This document shows positions 1 through 16,137 of a stretch of DNA of 64,000 nt, one piece after another. This stretch comes from Erigeron canadensis (lineage: Eukaryota > Streptophyta > Magnoliopsida > Asterales > Asteraceae). Positions within the stretch are counted from its first letter, which is position 1. Each line of letters starts with the position of its first letter. The position numbers and the translations under genes are program-made. Location of the stretch: contig NC_057763.1 of the NCBI RefSeq assembly GCF_010389155.1, forward strand, positions 5,332,649-5,396,648, given 5' to 3'. The notes under the pieces were generated by a model, which saw only the letters and a list, made by a program, of their open reading frames with translations, was not told the origin of the DNA and searched no databases.

Positions 1-461
1 GGTATTACTATCATGCCCTTGGTAATAAATGTTAATATATAATTGCCTAAGCATTTACATCTTTAATATATGACAATAGCATCTAGTTGTCTAGGGTGCG
101 TGCAAGTCTTCACCATTAGATGATGAAGTTTCCCTAATGTCGTATCCCGACTGAATGTTACCATATGGCAATACAGATGTACATGTGTTAAACAATCCAA
201 AGTCGGCTCTACCTTCACCTTTTGCCATGTACTAATCATTATTTACGAATTTCTGTTTATAATTCGATGTAGACACTTAAGCACCCATCCACCACTTGCA
301 TTGTACGGCTGCACTTCTAATCGTCAGAATTAGTAATTTAAAAAAAGTTTGTTATATAAGTTTTTTTTTTTGTAAAAAAATTGTTGGGATTTTGAAGTTG
401 AATTCTGGACAGTAAGTTATTCGACGCAAAGATGGAAGAATTTTGAGAGGGATGTAGGAAA
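1..461 (+). promoter_or_regulatory. Upstream region and 5' leader of the Pumilio gene
   Basis: No coding sequence is seen. A TATA-like box (TATATAAG) lies at 353-360, about 100 bases before the start codon at 462, followed by a T-run at 361-371. A start near 385-390 would give a leader of roughly 75 nt. The leader would contain two very short upstream ORFs (listed separately). The promoter assignment is inferred from position only. Confidence 0.5.
432..457 (+). promoter_or_regulatory. Two minimal upstream ORFs before the Pumilio start
   Basis: A four-codon ORF (ATG at 432-434, TGA at 444-446, reading MEEF) is followed by a start-stop pair, ATGTAG, at 452-457. The latter ends four bases before the main ATG at 462. 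The TGA at 444 is in the main frame, so 462 is the first usable ATG of that frame. Start-stop elements of this kind stall ribosomes in other plant leaders (AUGUAA in NIP5;1). Whether these bases are transcribed is inferred from the TATA-like box at 353-360. Confidence 0.45.
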
Positions 462-3400
462 ATGGCAACTGAAAGCCCGATCAGAATCATGGAAGCAAAT
501 GAAAAATGGGCCTCACAAGCAACGTTTGAGGAACTGGGATTAGTGTTAAAGGGCCAAAACTTTCAAGAAAAACAGAGAAATTCGGGTCCTAATAGAAGCG
601 GAAGTGCACCTCCTAGCATGGAAGGTTCATTTGCAGCTATTGAAAACCTCATGTCTAGACATAAAATTGCTGCAAATGCAAGTCCAAACCATGCTGCTGA
701 GTCTGAAGAACAACTTCGGTCCGATCCTTCTTATATTGCATATTACTCTACCCATGTCAATTTGAACCCCAGACTTCCTCCGCCTATCATTTCAGATGAA
801 AATCGACATCTATTTCGTAATGTAGCAACTATGGGAAACAATCCAATATTTACATCTTTTGAAGAGTCTGCTGGTTTGACTCAAAGTAACCTTTCAACTC
901 ACGAGGAAGAAACAGATGATGATCAATCAACGAAACAGGTAAATAACTTCTTCATAGCAGAGAAAGTGATTTATGTTTTGTTAGTGTCTTGTTTAACATT
1001 ATACATGTACATATGTTTAAAGATATTGTTAAAGGTATAACTACCAAGTAATCTTCATACAGGAAAATTTTACTCAAGATAATCAGGAAGGTGATGATAT
1101 GGGGCAAAATTTGTATACTAATCCAGACAGAAGTCCAATTGGTAATTCAGAAAACGATGTATCGACTAGTGCTATTACTGATGTAGATATTACAAGCATA
1201 GCAAACGGAATGGCTGCTATTAATATGTCTAGCATCCCGAATACAGAAAGTCAAGGTCAAACATACCGACAACAAAGAAGTATGCTTCAAATTAATATTC
1301 CACCCCCTCAGTTAGTTTCCCAAGGTCAAACATTTATTGGCATGAATCAGTTTCATCAAAGTCCCTCAAATTTTGAGGTACAACGGGTACTACAATCGTC
1401 ACCATATGCATCCAGTTCAGCCTATATGATGCCAGGAAATCATGTTTACCAAAATATGTACTTTCCTCAACAGTATGCAGTAGGTGGATATCCATTTAAT
1501 CCTCCATATGTATCTGGATATCTCCCTACTCCCCCGGTTCATATGCCTTTTGATATTAATGCTTCTCCTACCTATGTTGGTCAAGGTCAAAGTCAAACTT
1601 CTATGCAAAATCTGAACAAGTTTTATACGCATCCTGGGTTACCATTTCAACCTCCATTTGCTGAAAGTTTGCAGCTTCCTACTCATGGAGATGACCATAT
1701 ACAAAAACAGCAAACCTTTGGAGTCATGGGTCATAGTAACTTGCATCCAAGAAGAATAGATTCTACAAATCCTTACTACTATGGAAGCCCAACTCATACG
1801 GGTATTCTACAGTTTCCAACCACAGCCTATGCTAGTCCACCTGTGCCAAGATCGCCAATTGGTGGGGTCAGTCTTCACAGAAACGGAATGAGGCCATATG
1901 GTGGAAATCAAGTTTTCAAAGATCCAAAAGCATATTCTTTTCTCGAAGAACTGAAATCCGGCAAAGGTCGTAGGCTTGAGCTTTCTGATATTTTAGGCAA
2001 CATTGTTGAATTCTGGTGAGTGATGTTAAAATCTGAAGCATACTTTTTATAGGTGGCAACATGGGAGGGTTGGATGACTAGTTTACATGTGTTCGTGTGA
2101 AATGGGTCATTTTTTAGTACAGGTCAAAATGGGCCAGATCAGGTAAATATGACCTACTAAAACTTTACTATTCTATGATTGCACACTCAATATTGTTGCA
2201 ATGTTGGTCTACATATACGAATACGACTTAGGAGGTTGTATTCACTAAAAGTAGATTTTAGGCGGCTTTCAAGTTTCAACCCTGTTCCCCTATTAGATAT
2301 ACTTTGGATTTGACCAGTATGAGAAGACAAACCAAATCGGCCCATTGACTTATTAACAAGTTAACAATCTTGCCTCTTATATTTTGCTTTTATTAGAAGA
2401 AATGACATCATATTTGAAACTATTAACACAGTGGTGATCAGCATGGAAGTCGATTCATTCAGCAGAAATTGGAAATATGTAGCAATGAGGAGAAGGAATG
2501 CGTATTTAAGGAAGTTCTCCCTAATGCCTCTAGTTTAATCATCGATGTTTTTGGTAACTATGTGATTCAAAAGGTATTATGGGTAAATGTGTAATTTTAC
2601 ATACCAGTATTACTGACCGTTTATAATCTCTTCGAGTTCGCTTTTTGAGTCTCGACTTTGGTTTTATTGCAGTTTTTTGAGTATGGTAGTGGTGAGCAAA
2701 GGAGGGAGCTTGCAAACCAGCTTGAAGGTCAGATATTGCCTTTAAGTCTACAGATGTATGGTTGCCGAGTCATCCAAAAGGTAGACAAATATTATTGTTT
2801 GACTAGTGTGAAATATATTAAATACTCCCTGATAATGACATTGTCAAGGATTACTGAAGTAATCATGGTTTAAGACATTCACGGAAGGATATTTGAATTT
2901 TTATTGCTATGGAAGGATTAGTTGAAGATTAGATTATATATGACATGTTTCTTTTAACTTATGTTAGGCCCTTGATGTTATAGAGCTAGAACAGAAAATT
3001 AAGCTTGTTCGTGAGCTTGATGGACATGTTTTGAGATGTGTTCGTGATCAGAACGGAAATCATGTGATACAAAAGTGTATAGAGAGTATTCCAATGGAGA
3101 AAATTAAATTTGTAATTTCATCCTTCCGTGGTCAAGTTGCATCCCTTTCAACACATCCATATGGGTGTCGTGTGATACAGGTATGTATGTCACTTATATA
3201 CTTTTGTATTGTTGTAACAATATAAACTATAGAGGTTGTTTTTGATTTTCTACTTTGTTGCTTATAGAGGGTACTAGAACACTCCCCAGATGAATTACAA
3301 AGCCAATTTATAGTCGATGAGATATTGGAATCCGTTTATACTCTCGCACAGGATCAGTATGGCAATTATGTAACTCAGGTTTGTATTTATTATCTTTAAA

Positions 3401-4829
3401 CTTGTTTAAGACTAGAGGTTCCAATTTAACCAAGCATTTCTTCTCAATGCCACTTGTAGCATGTTTTGAAGAGGGGAAGGCCCGAGGAAAGAAGCCAAAT
3501 TGTACAAAAGTTGGCGCCGCATGTTGTACAACTAAGCCAACATAAATTTGCGTCTAATGTAATTGAAAAGTGTTTGGAATATGGTGATTCTAATGCTAGA
3601 GGAGTCTTGATTGAAGAGATCGTTGGTCTTGGCGACAATAGTGATAACTTATTGGTAAGTGATCTTTTCTGAAGTGCATATTCTTTTTCACCTTTGTGCT
3701 GTATGTAAAAGGGTCAAATTATCTCTGTGGGAAGAGGTTTTGGTGTTTTAAGTCATTATATTTTGTAATAGTGGCTGTTCAAAAAGAAATAAAATATTTT
3801 GTAATAGTTGGTTGTTACGAGTGTACTTTCTATGCCCTTTGTGAAAGGTTATTTTGTAAGTGTGAAGTGTGATTTTGATATGTAGGCAATGGTGAAAGAC
3901 CAATTTGCAAATTATGTTATCCAGAAGATTCTTCAAACATGCACAGCGGATCAGCGTGAACTGTTGCTTGGTCGTATAAAAGTCCATCTCAATTCATTGA
4001 AGAAATATACTTACGGAAAACATATCGTTACTCGTTTTGAACAATTATATGGGGAAGGTGTGTATCTGTTTTCTTTTTTATGTTTGTCGTTAGAACTATA
4101 AGTTATTTTTTCTGTAGGGGTGGGGTTTGGGATTCTTTGGGATGTGCGTTTGAACATGTATCTGTTTGGAATAGACAAATTATTTGACCCAGTATTTTAT
4201 CATTTTGGGGCATATAATCAGTTTCATGTCTTCAACTAAACTAAGTATAAGATAATAAGTACCTATAATACAACTCATACCGCATACCAGCTGTCGCTTC
4301 TTATGAAAATTGCTATTTATCTTTTGGGGATTTTCCATATGCGACTTGAATATCTAGAACACCGTATAACACATTGTAAATTGGGTAACTTGAAATTTTT
4401 TAGGGAAGGTTGGATCTGCACCTAAAAGACTTGTTAAACCTTTTAACCTCTAAGTGAACTTGCCATTTGTTAGCTCCAAACACCAGCATTTCACAGGCCT
4501 TGGTTTCTTATGTTGTAAATTTTGAATTTGTGAGTGAAATATGAGTAACAGTTTTTCTGCATTTTGCCTTTTATGAGTAGAAATGTAAACTGAAGCTTGT
4601 TTGAGGCGTAGTTTCCTTACCTGGGGAAGTGTTTTGATTTAGCTTATTATCTGCACCGTAAGCTTATGTACAAAAGGAGCTCTCTAGAAGCCGATTAGCT
4701 TATTTATCCCATACACCCTTTATTTTATACCAACACCTGCAACAGGGCATTATCAACCATTCTTGATATGGATTTGAATTTGATATGTTTTAAATGTTGT
4801 TTGCAGAAGTTCAGACGTCTGGTTCATAA
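462..4829 (+). CDS. PUM: Pumilio/PUF-domain RNA-binding protein, APUM4-6-like
   Basis: Binds 3' UTRs of target mRNAs and represses or destabilises them in the cytoplasm. Nine exons: 462-938, 1063-2015, 2432-2573, 2673-2780, 2968-3180, 3268-3378, 3460-3654, 3886-4057, 4807-4829; all introns GT-AG, frame kept, 797 aa. The N-terminal ~465 residues are low-complexity (Ser/Asn/Gln/Pro) and include the [10 protein letters not shown] motif typical of plant Pumilio proteins. The C-terminus has all eight PUF repeats, with cores GSRFIQQ (~482), GNYVIQK (~518), GCRVIQK, GNHVIQK, GCRVIQ, GNYVTQ, ASNVIEK and ANYVIQK (~741), then YGKHIVTR of the closing half repeat. The protein is somewhat shorter than Arabidopsis APUM4-6 in its N-terminus. 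Last exon is only 23 bases after a 749-base intron; reading through that intron instead adds about 13 residues and stops near 4099. Which APUM paralogue it matches is uncertain. Confidence 0.93.
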
Positions 4830-4913
4830 CCCAACTATCGGCTGAACACATTTCAGTTGAAGTGTATCGTCCCTGCATGCTTTGCTGAAATGGAAAAACG
4901 AGAAAAAGATATA

Positions 4914-5501
4914 GTGAAACACAGGTTTCTTAGAATCCCAAAATTCTCAACTACCAGTCCACATGTATAGATCACATTTGAACAATTGTGATGCAGAATA
5001 GCAATCATCCTTGCAGCTGTTGTACATTCTTGAACCATTTGTCTAAGCGTGTGTTGTCAAACATCTGTTTTAGTTAGGAAGGGCTCTTGTACCTTCTTTC
5101 ACGTTTAATTCATTAGAATAAAGATTTGATATGGTTTTTAGCTATCATTCAGTCGATTTATTTTTATTGCAAGTACTATTCCTTCGTCACAAACCGTAAG
5201 GGCGCGTGAAACACAGGTTTCTTAGAACGTCCCAAAATTCTCAACTACCAGTCGACATGTATAGATCACATTTGAACAATTGTTAGCACAGAATAGCAAT
5301 CATCCTTGCAGCTGTTGTACATTCTTGAACCATTTGTCTAAGCGTGTGTTGTCAAACATCTGTTTTAGTTAGGGAGGGCTCTTGTACCTTCTTTCACGTT
5401 TAATTCGTTAGAATAAAGATTTGATATGGTTTTTAGCTATCATTCAGTCGATTTATTTTTATTGCAAGTAGTATTCATTCAACACAAACCGTAAAGGCGC
5501 G
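4914..5501 (+). repeat. Tandem duplication of the Pumilio 3' UTR, about 295 bp twice
   Basis: Bases 4914-5205 are repeated almost exactly at 5206-5501 (start gtgaaacacagg, end near ggcgcg). Each copy carries its own AATAAA (5117-5122 and 5412-5417), so the gene has two equivalent polyadenylation regions. Differences are few (for example CCTTCGTC versus CATTCAAC near the end), so the duplication looks recent. Confidence 0.9.
5117..5417 (+). terminator. Two poly(A) signals, one per 3' UTR copy
   Basis: AATAAA occurs at 5117-5122 and again at 5412-5417 at the same place in the duplicated unit, about 290 and 585 bases after the stop codon at 4827-4829. Either could direct 3' end formation of the Pumilio mRNA. 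Assignment is by sequence and position only. Confidence 0.5.
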
Positions 5502-5553
5502 TTTTGTCCACAGAATATTATATAAAAACCCAATCACAGTTATCGCCAAGTTA

Positions 5554-5712
5554 GATAAAACATCAAAATTGGAAAGGTGAAATGTAATAAATTACATAAC
5601 CTCAAAATTCTCAATTAGTAATTCTCAATAGTATATGGTGACTTTCGGTAGAACATCAAGATGTAAAAGGTGAAACATATTAAATCACATAACCTAAAAA
5701 CTCTCAATAGAG
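5554..5712. repeat. Diverged short direct repeat downstream of RID2
   Basis: Two related stretches of about 65 bases (near 5554-5620 and 5646-5712) share acatcaa, aaggtgaaa, acataacct and tctcaat blocks in the same order. They lie between the Pumilio poly(A) region and the RID2 stop codon, so they belong to the RID2 3' UTR or the convergent intergenic gap. Confidence 0.55.
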
Positions 5713-5727
5713 ATACAACAAAGATGA

Positions 5728-8408
5728 TCAAAATCGAGCCTTCCTTTTGCGGGCGGTGTACTTTGTATCAGCAGGGACAACATTTCCTTTGCTCCTCATC
5801 TGCTCCTTTTTCTTTAATACCCATGATCTTGTCTTGCCTTTCTTTGTTGTTTTTTGCTTTTTTCGTGGCCTTTGTCTATCTGAGACAGACACCTACAGAA
5901 AAGACAAAAAAAAAAACTCAACATATAGAAATCACTTTTGGTGCAATTTTGATCTTCAAAATGCTGTCACAACACAACTTACAGTTTGGTTCTCTTCGTC
6001 GCCACTACTATCGTCATTTGAACAACTGTTTCCATCTTCACCTTTGGCACTTGGTGTGGTGGTGGTCATAGAAGGTGGCCCACAGCTTAGTACAAGGTAC
6101 TCTTTTCTTTTCTTTGAGCTGTTTAAAAGATCATTGCAGATTAGGGAACCACATAAGTTTCAAGATGAAAACAAAATTTTCAAACTTTGCAGACCCACAA
6201 TGATAATACTTCAAAATCTGAAGACTATCTCTACAAGTGATACCTGTGGGGGTAATCAATGACAACACCGCCAGCAAATCCGGCACGCATTGCAAAACCT
6301 AAGATTAGCTCTCGTTGGGCATTATTTTCTGGATACAATTGAAAAACGGCCCTAGCTCCCCTGCTCAAGCATCTATAAAGCGAACCAAAGAAAGCCCTGC
6401 AAGAAGACACGGACAGCAGTAATTCATTACTGTTTATTTCATAATCATTGTGATTGTTGAACCATTTGAAGTAATTGCTGATTTCAAGAGCAATATTAAG
6501 TTCATGCCCATTAGGTTTTAGAAAAATAAAAAAGATAAAATCAATCTTTGGTGGGTTTTGTTATTAGAGGGAACAAACAATTGAGCTATGATCATTATGT
6601 ACACTTTAAGAATAAGGAGAAACGTGATTGTACATACTTCAATCTAAGTCGTGGCTCATGGCAAGATTTATCAGCATTGCACAACCACTGCATAATAAAT
6701 ACAAACATGAGAGCATGAACTTTTTTAACTCCTAATCAACACACTTGCTAAAGTCAGACATCAGTATAATCCAAATTACATCTTAATAGACTAGTAGAAG
6801 CAGCTACAATAAGAAACTCTAATAAAGCCACACAAATCTGTGAGCGATGAAACTGGGAACAAACATGACCTTCCCAAGAGCAATAGACGCATGTTTTTGA
6901 GCCAGAGTAATGGTACAATGAGATTTAATAGAAATGTTGACCAATGTATAAGATTTAGAAAAGATAAACACATAAGTATATAAACCTGGACAGCCGATAT
7001 ACTGATGGCACCATCGATCACTCCAGGACGGAGCCCTAGTCCCTGCATATGCAATAAAACACTTGAGAACAGAACAATAATAAAAATAAAATTCTGGTAG
7101 TTCAGTTAACTCTAAAATATGTAAAATATAAGTAAAAGGGAAAAAAGATGGCTACCTGACCCATGTCAGCAAGTATAAGATCGCCATCCACCTCCCGCTC
7201 CAAAGCAACGTCTGAAAAAGGTAAACTTTACATACGAGTGTCCCAAATAAAAGCTATGTTATCAATTTCGGTGAAATTTCGGTTTTCGATGGTGGGACAT
7301 AATTTCGGTATTGAATTTCGGTTTATATATCGTTTCCAAAATTTTCGGTGGTTTTGACCGAAATTTGACCAAAATACCACCGAAATTACCGAAATTTGAC
7401 CGAAATTTCGGTGAATTCTGTTTCAGCACTTCCAGGTTTTATCTTTTACTCTTATTTATGTATATATATATAAATACATATATAATATTAGAATTACCGA
7501 AATACCACTGAAATACCACCGAAAAAAACGATATTTCGTATACCAGTCCGTGACCGAAACACCGAAATTTATGTACTTGACTACTTAGAATAAAAGTATA
7601 TTCCTCTGATATTTTGTGAAAGAGAAGACAGAGATATACCAAGCATTGAACGCGATATATCTAGTCCAATCCATTGATGTCCATTTTCAGATAATGTTTC
7701 ACCACTAAGACCCGAACCACAACCTGCAAATCATCAGAGCAAAAACAATCAAGTCCGATTACTCCAGGGACAGAACCAATAACAACAACCCATCAGCTCA
7801 TAAACGAGACGTTTTTCCATCAAGAAAGATCTCCATTTTTTTCAATTTTCTAAACCCAAAACCTATAACACACTTGAGAAAATTCCTTGTTTCTTGAGCA
7901 TTTACTAATATTTGCTAAAGACATATAAAAACATGTCTGCTTATGAATTTCGTAGCAACACAACATACGACCCAACACTAACAAACCTTTTACAAATCCC
8001 ATGTCTATTACTTAAACATATGACACTAAGCAGTTCCTAATACTCATTTCAGCAACTTCTCCTTATCTCAATTTTTCTTAAAAACAGATATTCACTTTTC
8101 AGCAATACATACATACATACATATATATATATAAGGAAAAAGTAAAATTACCTATGTCTAGAAGCAATCGAGGAACATCATCATCAGGCAATGCAAGTAG
8201 CTCTAGTGCTCTCTCTGATAGCTCTGCCTTTTTATTTTCACAATATTAACAATCATTATATATAATATTCATGTATATATGTATACAGGATATATATATA
8301 TATATATACCTGAATTCCAACGATACGAGAAGATGAAGTGTATTTGCGAGCTTCAACATCGTCATAAAAAATCTCCGGTGGTGCTTGTAGCTCCGGCCGG
8401 GATGACAT
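5728..8408 (-). CDS. RID2: 18S rRNA (guanine-N7)-methyltransferase, RID2/BUD23 homologue
   Basis: S-adenosylmethionine-dependent enzyme that methylates one guanine of 18S rRNA during small-subunit maturation in nucleolus and nucleus; with TRM112 as partner in yeast and human. Nine exons on the minus strand: 8310-8408, 8152-8227, 7640-7723, 7156-7211, 6986-7042, 6638-6687, 6244-6396, 5983-6118, 5728-5892. All junctions are GT-AG and the frame is kept for 291 aa, matching the family length (~289 in Arabidopsis). Start ATG at 8406-8408 begins [17 protein letters not shown], the conserved N-terminus. SAM-binding motif I is [14 protein letters not shown] (~residues 54-67); ISAVQW and ALELLAL blocks are also family-typical. 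The C-terminus after the catalytic domain is acidic/Ser-rich, then strongly basic ([13 protein letters not shown]; end ARKRKARF), a likely nuclear or nucleolar signal. Intron 3 holds a foldback repeat. The gene is convergent with Pumilio. Confidence 0.95.
7258..7572. repeat. Foldback element built from ATTTCGGT / ACCGAAAT motifs in RID2 intron 3
   Basis: The left part repeats ATTTCGGT-like words (near 7265, 7275, 7301, 7314); the right part repeats the complement ACCGAAAT (from about 7358 to 7570), with ACCGAAATTTCGGT as a full palindrome near 7400. The whole stretch can fold back on itself. It lies within an intron only about 45 bases before exon 4. It resembles a short inverted-repeat transposon, but no target duplication was identified. 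Confidence 0.65.
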
Positions 8409-8700
8409 CACGGCGGCTGCGACAGCGGTGCTTGTTAGGGTGTTGCTTGGGGTTTACTGCTGCAAATTCCTCTCTATTGGACAAAGGGTTTCTACTCAGA
8501 ATTAGGTTTTCATTTTTATGTTGTTTTTTTAAAATTTATATATACATCCTGAGAAATAAGGTGAGTTGCACATAAAACCCTCAAATTTAGAAAAATTCTC
8601 CATTTTAAAAGCGTTATAAATAACGGATTGGGATTTAATCCAATGGTCAAAGTTGGTCCTATAAAGTTGGATCAACTTTAGACAATCTCAATCCATAAAT

Positions 8701-8995
8701 AACGAGAGAAAGGTACTTGCGCGCTGCGGTGGTAATGAAGGTGATGGCGGGGTGGTGATGTAATGGCGGTGGCGGTGATGAGGTGATCTACCTGACAGGC
8801 TTCGCCTTCGAATTTAAAAATTTGTCGAAAATATATATCGAATGACCTCTCTAATGAATGAGCATGAAAATTTAAAAACACCCATATATTTTTTTATATA
8901 TATAATTTATTGAGGTCAGATTTTGAGATAAAATATTTTAAATAAATTAGAGAATAAAATAATTTATGAAGGAGAGAAAAAAAAAATGAGTGATT
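8701..8995 (-). mobile_element. Helitron-like short element (family also at 58.4-59.1 kb)
   Basis: Read on the minus strand it ends in a GC-rich hairpin-like core (CCGCAGCGCGC) about 12 bases before CTCTCGTT. The interior words (tttaaaaatttgtcgaaa, tcgaatgacctctctaatga, gagcatgaaa, atttatgaaggagag) recur in the same order at 58385-58690 and 58765-59075. The Helitron label rests on the hairpin-plus-terminus layout; no coding capacity is present. Confidence 0.55.
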
Positions 8996-9029
8996 GAGAT
9001 TTGAGGAGAGAGAAAGGTTATTATAGTTA

Positions 9030-9445
9030 TCTATACTATCTATACTCCCTTAATAAGCAAACTACCCCACCCCTCTTTTAACATCTCTACCTTTAAAATG
9101 TCTTTTATGCCCTCCTAATTTACACTACCCTATTTTTTCTCCATCACGCTCATTACACACACATACGTTCATCCGATTTTCGATTTTCTCTCCCTCCCCC
9201 TTCTCTGCTTTTCTCCCCCCATAAAGACCATCCACCACAGCCCCAAATACCACCATCCACCGCCGCAATCCACCTTCTATGTACGCTATCCCCCCATAAA
9301 TACAATCCACCACCGCCCCAAAAACCACCATCCACCGCCGCCGGCTTATTTTTTTTCTTTTTCATTGCCGCCGCCCCACAAACCACCATCAAACCACCTG
9401 CATTTTTTTTTTATTCCCCGCTGCATCGCGTGGATACAACGCTAG
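9030..9445 (+). mobile_element. Non-autonomous Helitron-like element
   Basis: Begins TCTATACTATCTATACTCCC after an A at 9029 and ends GCTAG at 9445 before a T, as expected for Helitron insertion between A and T (5' TC, 3' CTAG). A short GC-rich core (CCGCTGCATCGCGTGG) precedes the 3' end. The same 5' sequence is seen on the other strand near 52400. No ORF of interest; trinucleotide CCACCG repeats fill the interior. Confidence 0.6.
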
Positions 9446-9599
9446 TCTAATAAAACAAAACACCAAATTTTTTCCTTTAAACTTTCTATCTTTGAAAAAT
9501 AAAAATATTGTTCTTCTTTATTTACTAATTTAAACATCTTTATCTAATATACATATAAAACCTTTAATGAAATAATTGACAGTATAGATCCTCCAACAA

Positions 9600-10140
9600 A
9601 TAAAATAACCACAATATCACATTTAACATCAATTATTTTTACATTCACCATCATCGTCTCCCCATCACCGCCCCACCACCGTCACCACTACCACCTCCGC
9701 CATCATTACCTCATCGCCGTCGCATTGCGCGGGCATAAGTTTAGTTTTAAGTAAATGTAGAATAGATATGATTTACATTTTAAGGAAGTAAATATTGAAA
9801 CTTAAAATGTTAAACAAGGTTATTTAATTTATAATATACTAGTAGTATAGATATAAATAATACAGTCATGAAATGAATGAGTCTTTATCAAATGTTAAAT
9901 CTTTACTCCCTTATAATGTTTTGCCTTTTATCTTTTAAAAATTTCCACTATCACAATTATATCAACCTACACCACTTGACACCGCCACCACCACCAATAG
10001 TACCATCACCGACACCATTAGACCGCATTCCCCACCGCTGTCGCATTGCGCAGATACTATGTTCGTTAGTACTAATAAAATATTATATAATACTAGCATG
10101 GTATCCGTGCCATGCAAACGATGGTGTAGATATTTAAGAA
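9600..10140. repeat. Cluster of further Helitron-like 3' ends
   Basis: Three more copies of the GC-hairpin core are packed here: GTCGCATTGCGCGGGC near 9718 and GTCGCATTGCGCAGAT near 10040 on the plus strand, and on the minus strand an end reading CCATGCTAGTA with its boundary at 10092-10096. Each is preceded by a CACCACCG-type microsatellite. The 5' boundaries could not be fixed. Confidence 0.5.
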
Positions 10141-10359
10141 GATTAGGGACTTGTTTACATTAATTAATTAAGGATAGAATGATAATTTCACATGTCTCAA
10201 AATTATTTTCAAATATATGGTTAAAATCATTATATATAGGTATTAGATTAGATGATGTGATTTGATATTATTAATATATCAATTTTTATATGAATAGCAG
10301 AAGACGTGAATAATAAAACGTGACGTGACGAGTTTCAAGTTGATCATGTCGTATCAGAA

Positions 10360-10497
10360 ATGGGAAGTTATACTGTATAGTACCACAAATATTAATAAAT
10401 CTACCACACATATGCTTAATGGCTTATACAGTGTGTTTTAAAAATTGTACTGTATAGTAGATTTATCAATAGATGTGGTACGAAAATCATTTCCCAT
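10360..10497. mobile_element. Small foldback element (MITE-like)
   Basis: The left arm, from ATGGGAAGTTATACTG at 10360, and the right arm, ending ...ATCATTTCCCAT at 10497, are inverted copies. TACCACA, ATAAATCTAC and ACTGTATAGTA words mirror each other across a centre near 10425. The length is about 138 bases. There is no coding capacity and no clear target duplication. Confidence 0.6.
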
Positions 10498-11187
10498 CAA
10501 AAATTGTCACATCTCAACCCGTTCGGATTTTTTCCTAAGGGGTTTTTGATGATTTCTTGTAGTGTTTTTCCCTTTTTTGTTTTAGGACAACATTTCATCA
10601 CTGGACGTTTCTGTCACGTCACACCTTGCTTGTTATATAGGAATTACCAGTATAGCTATTGGTTTATCCAAAAATTTAATAGATAATAATGTAAACAATA
10701 TATTTTAAATTCCTTGACTAATTTAAGTTCTAAAACTTAGAAAAAAATGCTTTTGTATTTGTTAAAACGGTATGATACCCAAAAGTAGGAAACCCTTTAG
10801 TTAGTTAGAGAGATATATCTCTTCATACTAACTTCAGCTTTTGATCGTTGAAGCCATTATAGCGTTGTTATAGTTTTGAGTTTCCAGTAATATGTTGCTA
10901 CTGTGAAAAGCGGGGTACCAGGAAGATGGTAACATTTATACATCTATCCAAAGATAAGGAAATTGCTTATAGAACCTTTATAAGAAAAAATGTACTCCTT
11001 GCTCCAAACAAAATGTTTATTCCTGTGAATATCAATTTAACTTTCGTGTAGATGTATAAATTTAAGCGGGAAAAACAACAATACTTAACAAACAAATTGA
11101 AGCTAAGATCTACCTAAACTGTTGTGAACTCTGGTTGTAAGCACTACACCGAGAAAATATGATTAAGTTTCCAATTTCTAAGATCAC

Positions 11188-16077
<4,890 letters not shown>

Positions 16078-16097
16078 TTTTTCAACCTTGCCACATA

Positions 16098-16098
<1 letters not shown>

Positions 16099-16135
<37 letters not shown>
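16099..16135. repeat. Poly(A) run of about 37 bases upstream of COQ5
   Basis: An uninterrupted A-run on the plus strand. In the COQ5 sense it is a T-run ending about 22 bases before the ATG at 16075-16077, so it lies in the leader or core promoter. It could be the tail of an old retroposon, or a nucleosome-excluding tract. Confidence 0.9.

Positions 16136-16137
<2 letters not shown>

Larger units (their letters stand above)
8409..11187. other. Intergenic region between RID2 and COQ5, filled with short mobile-element pieces
   Basis: No host coding sequence is seen. 8409-8700 is the presumed RID2 promoter side. 8701-10140 is a chain of short Helitron-like pieces rich in CCACCG/GCCGCC. 10360-10497 is a foldback element. 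10500-11187 is AT-rich sequence with nothing recognisable up to the COQ5 stop codon. Confidence 0.7.

Noticed and set aside
5670..6262. Overlapping plus-strand ORFs of 133 and 171 codons
   Set aside because: They are antisense to exons 7-9 of RID2, which has conserved motifs and consistent splice sites.
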